Below are positions 1 to 7,170 of a stretch of 8,889 bases of DNA, piece by piece; the first letter of the stretch is position 1; each line of letters starts with the position of its first letter. This stretch comes from an uncultured bacterium (GTDB taxonomy: Bacteria; Verrucomicrobiota; Lentisphaeria; Victivallales; Victivallaceae): NCBI GenBank assembly GCA_949286445.1, contig CASECL010000012.1, positions 1 through 8,889 of the forward strand, given 5' to 3'. The notes beneath the pieces are model-generated. The model did not search any database and had not been told where the DNA came from. It was given only the letters and a program-made list of their open reading frames with translations. The position numbers and the translations under genes were made by a program.

Positions 1-959
1 CTTTTCCCCCCTCCCCTGTGGTGAGTGAGGCATTGCAGACATTCAAATGGGAAACGCTCAACCGTTATCCGGATCCGGAAGCTGATGCGTTCCGCAGCGC
101 GGTGGCGGCAAGATTCGGAGTATCAAAGGACAATGTGATTGCCGGCAATGGATCGGATGATCTGCTTACGATGCTCTTTCGTACGTTTACCGATGAAAAG
201 CGTCCGACGGCTTTTTTCAATCCGACCTATTCTCTGTATGAAACGCTGGCAAAAATGCAGAATTCCGAGGTGATAAAGCTTAATCTGGGAAAAAATTTCT
301 CTTTTCCCCCGGATGAAGAAATGTCCAAACTCAACCGGGCAAATCTTTTGCTGATTACCCGGCCCAATGCGCCCACTGGAAACGCTTTCCCCCTGGAAAG
401 AATGGAAAAAATCCTGCGTGAATTTGACGGTATAACTGTATTTGATGAAGCCTATGCTGATTTTGCTGACGACAACTGCATGGAACTGGCGAAAAAATAT
501 GAAAAAGCTGTGGTAATGCGTACTTTGTCAAAAAGTTACTCTCTGGCCGGGCTCCGTCTGGGATACGCAGTCGGAAACGCGGCAGTTATCCGGGAGCTGA
601 TGAAGCTGAAAGACTCCTACAATCTGGACAAAATCACCCAGGCGGTGGGCCTGGCGGCGTTCCGGGAAGAGGAATACATGAAAAAGAACGCCGGAACCAT
701 CAGACGCTGGCGCGGAATGCTTGCCGCGGCTCTGGCGGAACGGAAATTCCGGGTTATTCCGTCACAGAGCAATTTTCTGTTTGTCTCGCCGCCGGACCGG
801 GACGGGAAAAAATATTTTGAAGAACTGCGCAGACAAGCAGTTCTGGTAAGATATTTCTCTGCGCCTGAAACGGCAGAGTTTGTACGTATAACGATTGGAA
901 ATGAAAGGGAAATGCAACGGCTGCTTGATGCTACCGACAAAATTTTCCCGGTAAAATAA
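1..959 (+). CDS. hisC: Histidinol-phosphate aminotransferase, 5' end cut by window edge
   Basis: PLP-dependent fold-type I aminotransferase that converts imidazole-acetol phosphate and glutamate to histidinol phosphate in histidine biosynthesis (cytoplasmic). The reading frame is open to the window edge. The residues before the first GTG (position 18) read FPPSP, which is the conserved HisC N-terminal segment (N-E-N-P-x-P-P-S-P), so the real start lies upstream and about 35-40 residues are missing. Counting from the GTG at 18: LNRYPDPEA near 14-22, the cofactor-phosphate motif GNGSDD at 43-48, RPNAPTG at 115-121 (Asn117), FDEAYADF at 142-149 (Asp143, Tyr146), the PLP lysine in TLSKSYSLAGLRLGY (Lys172), and the substrate-carboxylate arginine in FVRITIG (Arg290). 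The C-terminus is complete (TAA 957-959). The next gene, clpC, is unrelated and begins 26 bases later. A related class I/II aminotransferase role cannot be fully excluded, but the motif set is HisC-like. Confidence 0.94.
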   Translation, partial: FPPSPVVSEALQTFKWETLNRYPDPEADAFRSAVAARFGVSKDNVIAGNGSDDLLTMLFRTFTDEKRPTAFFNPTYSLYETLAKMQNSEVIKLNLGKNFSFPPDEEMSKLNRANLLLITRPNAPTGNAFPLERMEKILREFDGITVFDEAYADFADDNCMELAKKYEKAVVMRTLSKSYSLAGLRLGYAVGNAAVIRELMKLKDSYNLDKITQAVGLAAFREEEYMKKNAGTIRRWRGMLAAALAERKFRVIPSQSNFLFVSPPDRDGKKYFEELRRQAVLVRYFSAPETAEFVRITIGNEREMQRLLDATDKIFPVK

Positions 960-972
960 AACTTTCAAATGT

Positions 973-978
973 GGAGGG
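973..978 (+). promoter_or_regulatory. Ribosome binding site of clpC
   Basis: GGAGGG lies 7 bases before the ATG at 986. An in-frame GTG at 971 would add five residues (MEGRI), but it overlaps this Shine-Dalgarno and has none of its own. The site therefore decides for ATG 986. Confidence 0.75.
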
Positions 979-985
979 AAGAATT

Positions 986-3484
986 ATGGATTTACCATTT
1001 GGAAGCCTGACTCCGCGGGCAAGGCAGTCGCTTTTGCTGGCGGCAAAAGAGTCGGAAAGACTCAACCACGATTACCTGGGGACAGAACATCTGTTGCTGG
1101 GTATCCTCGCACTTAACGAGGGAGTGGCGGTCAAAGCACTGAAAAATATGAATGTAAATTTGAACCAGCTCCGGATTGAGGTGGAAAAAGCCTGTGGTCT
1201 GGGCAGTTCAACCAAACTTCAGGGGGCATTGCCGCTTACCGAAGGCATGCGCCGGGTGCTGCAGCTGGCGGCAGAAATTGCCAAGTCGATGAATTACAAA
1301 TTTGTCGGCACGGAACACCTTCTGCTGGCAATTCTGCAGGACAGAAACAGCGTGGCGGCAAGAATTCTGAATAACCTTAATATTGACTTCAATGCTCTGC
1401 GCAATGAGGTCGTACGCACCCTGGATGCGGATTATCTCCCGGATGACGGGGAAGAAAACGGCACGGATGGCGGCAACGCCGGCTTTACCGGTTCAGCCGG
1501 TGCCGGACAGCCGGTAAATCAGAATGGCGGTGGAGAATTTGCCGCACTCAATGCGTTCGGCCGCAATTTAAGCGACCTTGCCACCAAAGGAATGCTCGAT
1601 CCGGTGATTGGGCGGGAAAAGGAGATCGCCAGAGTAATCCAGATCCTCTGCCGCCGTACCAAAAACAATCCGGTGCTGATCGGAGAGGCCGGAGTCGGAA
1701 AAACCGCCATTGTTGAAGGACTGGCTCAGGCGATTGCAGATAAACGGGTACCCGCTCTGCTTCAGGATATAAAGGTTTACGCGCTGGATCTGCCGATGAT
1801 GGTGGCGGGCACCAAGTACCGCGGTCAGTTTGAAGAGAGAATAAAGGCGGTTATTGACGAAGTGAAAAACTCAGGAAAAGTCATCCTCTTTATTGACGAA
1901 CTTCACACCATCGTGGGAGCCGGAGGAGCAGAGGGAGCCATGGATGCCGCCAATATTATCAAACCGGCACTTTCCCGCGGGGAACTTCAGTGTGTCGGGG
2001 CAACCACGCTGGATGAATACCGCAACGGCATTGAAAAAGATGCCGCGCTGGAACGGCGTTTCCAGTCCATTATGGTAAATCCGCCGTCGGTGGAGGACTC
2101 CATAAAAATTCTTCAGGGTCTGGCTCCGGCTTACGAAAAATATCATAATGTGCGTTATTCGCCTGAAGCTCTGGTTGCGGCAGTGCGTTACAGTGAGCGT
2201 TACATCTCCGGGCGTTTCCTGCCGGATAAGGCTATCGACCTGATGGATGAAGCCGGAGCCCGGGCAAGAGTAAACGCAGTGAATTCTCCGCTGGACACCG
2301 CGGTTTTCGAGGAGGAACTCAAAAAAATCCGCGCCGCCAAGGAAAAAGCGGTTCAGGAACAGAATTTTGAAGAGGCCGCCGAATTGAGAAACCGGGAACG
2401 GGACACGTTGGAAAAACTCGATGCGGCCAGGGAGGAATACAAAAAGTCCTGTCAGGAAAATAAGCCCCTGATTACCGAAGACGACATCGCGGAGGTTCTC
2501 TCCAGCCTGACCGGGATACCGGTGCGCCGGATGGAGGAATCTGAGAACAAAAAACTTCTCCGGATGGAAAAGGAGATCTCCAAAGTCGTCATCGGACAGA
2601 AAGAGGCCATTTCCGCAGTTTCCCGGGCATTGCGGCGTTCACGCGCGGATCTTAAAAACCCCAACCGGCCCATCGGTTCATTTATTTTCCTCGGCCCTAC
2701 CGGGGTGGGAAAAACGCTATTGGCAAAAACGCTGGCGGAATTCATGTTCGGCAGTCCGGATGCCCTGATTCAGATCGACATGTCTGAGTATATGGAAAAA
2801 TTCAACGTCTCCAGATTGATCGGTTCGCCGCCGGGATATGTGGGGTACGGTGAAGGCGGAGAACTCACGGAACGGGTACGCCGCCATCCTTACAGCGTGG
2901 TGCTGTTTGATGAAATTGAAAAAGCGCATGGCGATGTGACCCATCTGCTGCTGCAGATTCTGGAAGAAGGTCATATTACTGACTCGCTGGGACGGAAAAT
3001 TGATTTCCGCAATACCATTATCATTATGACCAGCAACATCGGTGCGGCAGAACTGGCAAAGGGTAATACCACACTTGGTTTCGGCGCGGCTGACAGCGTG
3101 CTTTCCGAGGAGAAAGCCAGGGAAAAACTGCTGGAAGCGGCAAGGAAATACTTCAAGGTGGAATTTCTCAACCGGGTGGATGAAGTAGTTGTCTTCCACC
3201 GCCTCAGCGAAAAGGAACTCAAGGTAATTGTCAATCTGGAATTGGATAAAGTTGCCTCCAGACTGAAAGAAAAAGGCTTGATGCTTGAAGTGCCGGATGA
3301 GGTAAAGAAATTCCTTATTTCCAAAGGCTTCATGCCGGAACTGGGAGCAAGACCGCTGCGCCGTGCAGTGGAGCGTTACCTGGAAGATCCGCTGTCAGAT
3401 GAAATTCTCTCCGGTGCATTTGACGGGGCAAAGAAAATCAAAGTAGAACTGGATAAAGATAAAATACTGTTTTTCAAGGAGTGA
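986..3484 (+). CDS. clpC: ATP-dependent Clp protease ATP-binding subunit ClpC
   Basis: Hsp100 AAA+ unfoldase that threads substrates into the ClpP peptidase; cytoplasmic protein quality control and regulated proteolysis. The ATG-986 start gives 832 residues, within the family range. Domains seen: two Clp-N repeats (about 6-70 and 85-145, each with GTEHLLL); a Gly/Asn-rich linker (about 148-190); D1 with Walker A GEAGVGKT (233-240), pore loop KYRG (277-280), Walker B ILFIDE and an arginine finger in LERRF; a middle domain with a UVR motif containing FEEAAELR (461-468); D2 with Walker A GPTGVGKT (570-577), pore loop GYVG (617-620), Walker B VLFDEIEKAH (640-649) and sensor-2 GARPLRR. An LGF tripeptide (697-699) lies where ClpP-docking loops occur. 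This loop, the UVR motif and the short middle domain argue for ClpC and against ClpB. The usual Firmicutes partners ctsR, mcsA and mcsB are absent here. Confidence 0.96.
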   Translation: MDLPFGSLTPRARQSLLLAAKESERLNHDYLGTEHLLLGILALNEGVAVKALKNMNVNLNQLRIEVEKACGLGSSTKLQGALPLTEGMRRVLQLAAEIAKSMNYKFVGTEHLLLAILQDRNSVAARILNNLNIDFNALRNEVVRTLDADYLPDDGEENGTDGGNAGFTGSAGAGQPVNQNGGGEFAALNAFGRNLSDLATKGMLDPVIGREKEIARVIQILCRRTKNNPVLIGEAGVGKTAIVEGLAQAIADKRVPALLQDIKVYALDLPMMVAGTKYRGQFEERIKAVIDEVKNSGKVILFIDELHTIVGAGGAEGAMDAANIIKPALSRGELQCVGATTLDEYRNGIEKDAALERRFQSIMVNPPSVEDSIKILQGLAPAYEKYHNVRYSPEALVAAVRYSERYISGRFLPDKAIDLMDEAGARARVNAVNSPLDTAVFEEELKKIRAAKEKAVQEQNFEEAAELRNRERDTLEKLDAAREEYKKSCQENKPLITEDDIAEVLSSLTGIPVRRMEESENKKLLRMEKEISKVVIGQKEAISAVSRALRRSRADLKNPNRPIGSFIFLGPTGVGKTLLAKTLAEFMFGSPDALIQIDMSEYMEKFNVSRLIGSPPGYVGYGEGGELTERVRRHPYSVVLFDEIEKAHGDVTHLLLQILEEGHITDSLGRKIDFRNTIIIMTSNIGAAELAKGNTTLGFGAADSVLSEEKAREKLLEAARKYFKVEFLNRVDEVVVFHRLSEKELKVIVNLELDKVASRLKEKGLMLEVPDEVKKFLISKGFMPELGARPLRRAVERYLEDPLSDEILSGAFDGAKKIKVELDKDKILFFKE

Positions 3485-3547
3485 TGTTGTTTCGTACACG
3501 CCTCCTGATTAAACAGGATGAATTATTTACACAAAATCAGTTAACTC

Positions 3548-4855
3548 ATGGAAGAATTGTTTGAACAGCTGTCACCGCGTCCGCTAGCAGACCGGCTCAG
3601 ACCGTCCACTCTCGCTGAAGTGGCCGGCCAGGATCACCTGCTGGGGCCTTCCGGCCCTCTGCGGCTGATGCTTGACAGCGGCAAACTTTCCAGTTTCATA
3701 CTCTGGGGACCGCCGGGATGCGGCAAAACCACCATTGCCAGAATACTGGCAACGGAAACCAATCTGCGTTTTGTTTCGCTTTCGGCGGTATTTTCCGGCA
3801 TATCCGATTTGCGCAAGGCTTTTGATGAAGCGGCAATGTACCGGAAGAGCGGTCAGGGAACACTGCTTTTTGTCGATGAAATTCACCGTTTCAACCGGGC
3901 TCAGCAGGACGGCTTTCTGCCCTTTGTGGAAAACGGCACAGTAACTCTGGTCGGAGCCACTACGGAAAATCCCTCTTTTGAACTGAATGCGGCGTTGCTC
4001 TCCCGGTGTCAGGTTTTCGTCCTCAACCCGCTTGATCACGGGGCAATGGAGAAAATTATTCAGCGGGCGGAAGAGCTTATGGGCAGAAAACTTCCAGCCG
4101 ATAAAGAGGGCCGCGATGAAATCATGTCTATGGCCGATGGAGACGGCAGATATCTTATCAACCTGATAGAAAGTGTTTATGATCTTTCCGGCGGAAAAAC
4201 ACTTGACCGGAAAGGATTGGAAAAAATACTGCAGCGGCGCGCCCCGGTTTACGACAAAGACCGGGAGGGACATTACAATCTGATCAGTGCATTGCATAAA
4301 TCACTGCGCGGATCGGATGTTGATGCCGCGCTCTACTGGGCGGCACGGATGATCGCAGGAGGAGAAGATCCCAAATATCTGCTGCGGCGTCTGACCCGTT
4401 TTGCCATGGAGGATGTAAGTCTGGCAGATCCAAATGCGCTGAATATGGCAATATTATGCTGGGATGCTTATGACCGCCTGGGCTCTCCGGAGGGTGATAT
4501 TGCCATAGCTGAACTGGTAATTTATCTGGGAACCGCGCCAAAATCCAACAGCGCGGATACCGCCTGGATGAGAGCAAGAAAGGCGGCGGAGGAATTCGGT
4601 TCGCTGACTCCGCCCAAACATATCTTGAATGCGCCGACCAGGTTGATGAAAAATCTGGGATACAGCAAAGGGTATATTTACGACCCGGATACTGAAGACG
4701 GATTTTCCGGGCAGAATTATTTCCCGGAAGAAATGGGCAGAAAAGTCTTTTACCGGCCGTTTGAACGCGGTTTTGAACGGGAAATAGCCAAGCGGCTGGC
4801 TTACTGGAATGAGTTGAGAAAGAGAAAATCGCAGGGTGAAAGAGGTGCAAAATGA
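3548..4855 (+). CDS. rarA: Replication-associated recombination protein A (RarA/MgsA family AAA+ ATPase)
   Basis: Homologue of bacterial RarA (MgsA), eukaryotic WRNIP1 and yeast Mgs1: a clamp-loader-like AAA+ ATPase acting at stalled replication forks. The 435 residues compare with about 447 in E. coli. Visible: the RPLADRLRP start typical of the family, Walker A GPPGCGKT (54-61), Walker B LLFVDEIHR (Asp110, Glu111), the sensor-1 region GATTENPSFELN (137-148), LLSR arginine finger (Arg153), and the family C-terminal signature: HYNLISALHKSLRGSD (242-257), AARMIAGGEDP (275-285), MEDVSLADP (297-304 region), NAPTRLMKNLGYSKGY (361-376). An in-frame TAA at 3542-3544 makes ATG 3548 the earliest possible start. 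No convincing Shine-Dalgarno precedes it, which is unusual in this window. The stop overlaps the panB start as ATGA, so the two are probably co-translated. No SOS-type operator was recognised upstream. Confidence 0.95.
   Translation: MEELFEQLSPRPLADRLRPSTLAEVAGQDHLLGPSGPLRLMLDSGKLSSFILWGPPGCGKTTIARILATETNLRFVSLSAVFSGISDLRKAFDEAAMYRKSGQGTLLFVDEIHRFNRAQQDGFLPFVENGTVTLVGATTENPSFELNAALLSRCQVFVLNPLDHGAMEKIIQRAEELMGRKLPADKEGRDEIMSMADGDGRYLINLIESVYDLSGGKTLDRKGLEKILQRRAPVYDKDREGHYNLISALHKSLRGSDVDAALYWAARMIAGGEDPKYLLRRLTRFAMEDVSLADPNALNMAILCWDAYDRLGSPEGDIAIAELVIYLGTAPKSNSADTAWMRARKAAEEFGSLTPPKHILNAPTRLMKNLGYSKGYIYDPDTEDGFSGQNYFPEEMGRKVFYRPFERGFEREIAKRLAYWNELRKRKSQGERGAK
4842..4845 (+). promoter_or_regulatory. 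Ribosome binding site of panB inside the rarA 3' end
   Basis: GAGG (in AGAGGTG) lies 6 bases before the panB ATG at 4852 and within the last codons of rarA. It supports translational coupling across the ATGA overlap. Confidence 0.6.
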
Positions 4856-5661
4856 GTGAAAAACCCAAAAAAATAAAAATCAATACCTTCCGTAAAATGA
4901 AGGAAAGAGGCGAAAAAATCGCCATGACCACCTGTTTCAGCGCGCCGAGTGCCCGGATCGCAACGGAGTCAGGTATTGATATGCTCCTGGTCGGCGATTC
5001 ACTGGCCATGACGGTGATGGGGTACGAAAACACCCTGAAATTGACTATGGATGAGTCAATTATGCACTGTGCTTCATCCCGGCGCGGAGCACCTTATGCA
5101 TTCATCGTTGGCGACATGCCGTTTCTCAGCTGGCAGGTGTCGGTGGAGGAAGCCATCCGGAATGCCGGACGTTTTCTCTGCGAGGGCGGAGCCGATGCAG
5201 TAAAACTTGAGGGAGGAGCCGAAATTACTCCGGTGATAAAACGTCTGGTCGCCGCCGGAATACCGGTAATGGGACACATCGGCATACTGCCGCAGAAAAT
5301 ACTTACCAGCGGCGGCTATTTCGTGCCCGGCCGTACGGAAGAATCGGCCGAAAGGCTGATGAATGACGCAAAAGCTCTGGAAGAAGCAGGCGTTTTCGCA
5401 CTGGTTCTGGAGTGCGTTCCGGCGGAGCTTTCCGGCAGAATAAGCCGTGAACTGGCTATTCCCACCATCGGCATCGGAGGCGGGGTGCAGTGCGACGGTC
5501 AGGTACAGGTTCTGTGCGACATACTGGGATTGGGAGGCGATTTCCTGCCTAAGCATGCCAAGCGTTACGCGGAAATAGGCAAAAATATGCAGCAGGCGAT
5601 TGCCACTTATGTACGGGAAGTAAAGGATGGCAGTTTTCCGACGCAGGAAAATTCTTTTTAA
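4852..5661 (+). CDS. panB: 3-methyl-2-oxobutanoate hydroxymethyltransferase (ketopantoate hydroxymethyltransferase)
   Basis: Transfers a one-carbon unit from methylene-tetrahydrofolate to 3-methyl-2-oxobutanoate, giving ketopantoate: the first committed step of pantothenate and coenzyme A synthesis. It is a TIM-barrel enzyme of usual length (269 residues; E. coli 264). Motifs: VGDSLAMTVMGY with metal ligand Asp49; GDMPF with metal ligand Asp88; GADAVKLEGG with Lys118 and Glu120; GHIGILPQ (141-148); catalytic Glu187 in LECVPAEL; TIGIGGG (205-211); CDGQVQV (214-220); and the C-terminal GSFPTQENSF, matching the family G-x-[FY]-P-x-x-E-x-S-F ending. Differences: the usual TAYD near residue 26 reads TTCFSAP, and the usual lysine in GGYKV is Phe (GGYFV). 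Metal and catalytic residues are intact, so activity is likely. panC and panD, its pathway partners, are not in this window. Starts inside the rarA stop (ATGA). Confidence 0.95.
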   Translation: MSEKPKKIKINTFRKMKERGEKIAMTTCFSAPSARIATESGIDMLLVGDSLAMTVMGYENTLKLTMDESIMHCASSRRGAPYAFIVGDMPFLSWQVSVEEAIRNAGRFLCEGGADAVKLEGGAEITPVIKRLVAAGIPVMGHIGILPQKILTSGGYFVPGRTEESAERLMNDAKALEEAGVFALVLECVPAELSGRISRELAIPTIGIGGGVQCDGQVQVLCDILGLGGDFLPKHAKRYAEIGKNMQQAIATYVREVKDGSFPTQENSF

Positions 5662-5680
5662 CGCTTGTTTTTCAACGGGA

Positions 5681-5684
5681 AAGG
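5681..5684 (+). promoter_or_regulatory. Ribosome binding site of nrdR
   Basis: AAGG in the panB-nrdR gap, 7 bases before ATG 5692. It favours the ATG over the in-frame TTG at 5665. Confidence 0.55.
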
Positions 5685-5691
5685 CAAAATC

Positions 5692-6138
5692 ATGAAGTGC
5701 CCGAGATGCGGCTGTATTGAAGATAAAGTTATTGATTCGCGTTCCAGCAAAGACGGTCTTGAAGTGCGCCGCCGCCGGGAATGTCTCAACTGCATGCACC
5801 GCTTCAGTACTGAAGAACACCTGATCCCGGATGATATAAAAGTAATCAAGAAAAATTCCGTGCGCGAGGATTTCCAGCGGGAAAAACTCCGCCGCGGCAT
5901 TGCCAACGCCTGTTACAAACGCCCGGTGAGCGAATCTGATATCGAACACATTGTCGATGCAGTATCCGGTGCGGTGCTTGGCGAATTTGAAAAAGAGGTG
6001 CCTTCCAGTGAAATCGGACGCCGGGTAATGGCGGAACTGCGCCGGGTGGATCAGGTCGCTTATGTAAGATTTGCCTCAGTTTACCGCAAGTTCAAGGATG
6101 TGGAAGAATTCATCGAAGAGATAAGGGCGTTGAAATGA
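5692..6138 (+). CDS. nrdR: Transcriptional repressor NrdR
   Basis: Nucleotide-sensing repressor of ribonucleotide reductase genes. It has an N-terminal zinc ribbon that binds DNA and an ATP-cone that reads ATP/dATP. The ATG at 5692 has AAGG 7 bases upstream and gives 148 residues, matching the usual ~150; an in-frame TTG at 5665 would add nine atypical residues before the canonical MKCPRCG. Zinc cysteines are at 3, 6, 31 and 34 (CPRC and CLNC), with the basic RRRRE stretch between them (26-30). The ATP-cone spans about 49-135: VIKKNSVREDFQREKLRRG, then KEVPSSEIG, then VAYVRFASVYRKF (122-134). No ribonucleotide reductase gene is in the window and I found no clear NrdR-box. It lies 30 bases after panB, and its stop overlaps the next gene's start (ATGA). 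Confidence 0.96.
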   Translation: MKCPRCGCIEDKVIDSRSSKDGLEVRRRRECLNCMHRFSTEEHLIPDDIKVIKKNSVREDFQREKLRRGIANACYKRPVSESDIEHIVDAVSGAVLGEFEKEVPSSEIGRRVMAELRRVDQVAYVRFASVYRKFKDVEEFIEEIRALK

Positions 6139-7151
6139 GAAACGATTCCCCGGTTGATGTGCCGGACACAATAAATCCCCCCTTCCCGGAAGACGACACG
6201 GTAAAAGAGGAAATTTTCCTGCTTGATCCGGCTGGCGAACGCAGGGTATTTTCCGCTCCGGATCTGGCAGTGCAGCTGGATCGCTGTTTTGCCTCCGCCG
6301 GCATGAGCGATGCCGGATACCTGGCAGAAGATATAGCTCTGGCTTTGGAATACCGCCTTTACCACTATCCCGGCCGGGAGGAAAATGCAGAACTGGTTTT
6401 CCGGACTGATGAGGTGAATGAGGTGATGTGTTCACTGCTCAGAGACCTTAATCTTTCCAGGGTGGAAAAAGTATTCCGGGAACGCAACGGCATTGTCAGC
6501 TACTATATTCTTCCGGATATGGAAGCAGTCCTGCGGTCTGCCGAAACTGCATTGGACGGGGTGGAAAGAAACCGGATCGAATACATAGCAGGAAAAGTAT
6601 TTGATGCGCTGCGCACGCTGCACCTATCCATGGCTTCAGAAAAACTTATGGAGGAACTGGCGAAGAATTTTGATGAAGAGCTTCCTCCGGAAAGAATTTT
6701 TTCACCGCCCTCTGCCGCCGACCGCACTGACGGGGAATATCTGGCGGAAAGTACCGATATTCTCGGTGCCGGCGAAGGGAAAATGCTTTACTTTTATTAC
6801 GAAAATGAAGTGGTTTCATTTTCCGGCATTACCCGTTATCTTCCTACACTGCGGGTGGGAATAAAACTGATGAATTTTGCCGCAGTGGAAAACCTATCTG
6901 CTCCGCTGCTTGAACTCGATCTCTACGGGCGGCTGGCGAAACTCAGTGAAAGTCTGGTTGAACTCCACCGTGCGGCGGAAAAACGCTGTCCAAATACAGA
7001 ATTTCCGGTTTTTCTCCATTTTGTTGACCTTGACCGTTTTATCCAGGCATATTTCGGCACCGGCCGAACCCGGCGCGGGGGAAGAAGAGACGAAATCTGC
7101 CGGGAAATTACCAATTCACTGCCATTTGCATTTGAGATAGTAATTCCATGA
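6135..7151 (+). CDS. Unrecognised protein with a degenerate ATP-cone-like N-terminal region, co-translated with nrdR
   Basis: 338 residues; I do not recognise the full-length family. It begins at ATG 6135 inside the nrdR stop (ATGA), with AAGGG 7 bases upstream, so it is very likely translated with nrdR. No signal peptide or membrane segment is visible; it is probably cytoplasmic. Residues about 26-118 follow the ATP-cone layout: a hydrophobic strand and turn (EIFLLDPAGERRVF), a helix start (SAPDLAVQLDRCF), a helical middle (AEDIALALEYRLYHY), then FRTDEVNEVMCSLLRDLNLSRVEKVFRER, paralleling the VPSSEIG...VAYVRFASVYR part of NrdR. The basic 'KR-x-G' nucleotide-contact signature is replaced by LLDPAG, so nucleotide binding is doubtful. 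The remaining ~220 residues are mixed alpha/beta with a Pro/acidic stretch (182-194) and a basic patch RTRRGGRR (311-318). The function is unknown; a role linked to NrdR or nucleotide sensing is inference only. Confidence 0.85.
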   Translation: MRNDSPVDVPDTINPPFPEDDTVKEEIFLLDPAGERRVFSAPDLAVQLDRCFASAGMSDAGYLAEDIALALEYRLYHYPGREENAELVFRTDEVNEVMCSLLRDLNLSRVEKVFRERNGIVSYYILPDMEAVLRSAETALDGVERNRIEYIAGKVFDALRTLHLSMASEKLMEELAKNFDEELPPERIFSPPSAADRTDGEYLAESTDILGAGEGKMLYFYYENEVVSFSGITRYLPTLRVGIKLMNFAAVENLSAPLLELDLYGRLAKLSESLVELHRAAEKRCPNTEFPVFLHFVDLDRFIQAYFGTGRTRRGGRRDEICREITNSLPFAFEIVIP

Positions 7152-7170
7152 TATTTTTTCTTTAAGCGGA

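Noticed and set aside
925..957. TTGATG and TAAAAT as a clpC promoter
   Set aside because: The spacing is 21 bases, too long for a standard sigma-70 promoter, and the hexamers lie inside the end of hisC.
971..985. GTG 971 as the clpC start
   Set aside because: It overlaps the GGAGGG that sits 7 bases before ATG 986 and has no ribosome binding site of its own.
986..3484. ClpB disaggregase as an alternative identity
   Set aside because: ClpB has a long coiled-coil middle domain and no ClpP-docking loop; this protein has a short UVR-containing middle domain and an LGF loop.
3487..3515. TTGTTT-17-TAAACA as a rarA promoter
   Set aside because: The spacing fits, but the -10 matches consensus at only about three of six positions. 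Not enough to report.
3503..3518. Hairpin TCCTG/CAGGA as a clpC terminator
   Set aside because: The stem is only five base pairs and is followed by TGAATTATTT, not a T-run.
3584..4297. 237-codon open frame on the minus strand
   Set aside because: It is opposite the conserved AAA+ core of rarA and has no independent support.
4284..5033. 249-codon open frame on the minus strand across the rarA-panB junction
   Set aside because: It is a shadow of two well-supported plus-strand genes, with a low-complexity, motif-free translation.
5665..5691. TTG 5665 as the nrdR start
   Set aside because: NrdR proteins begin with the zinc-ribbon MxCPxCG, reached exactly from ATG 5692, which also has a spaced AAGG.
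5074..5949. 291-codon open frame on the minus strand
   Set aside because: It lies opposite panB and nrdR, whose plus-strand products have full family motifs. The minus translation shows no recognisable domain and no ribosome binding site, and ignores gene boundaries.
7103..7160. Possible terminator at the end of the 338-residue gene
   Set aside because: GGAAATTAC can pair with GTAATTCC before a T-run (7153-7158), but the stem is AT-rich with a bulge and a loop of about 28 bases, mostly inside the coding region. Too weak to call.
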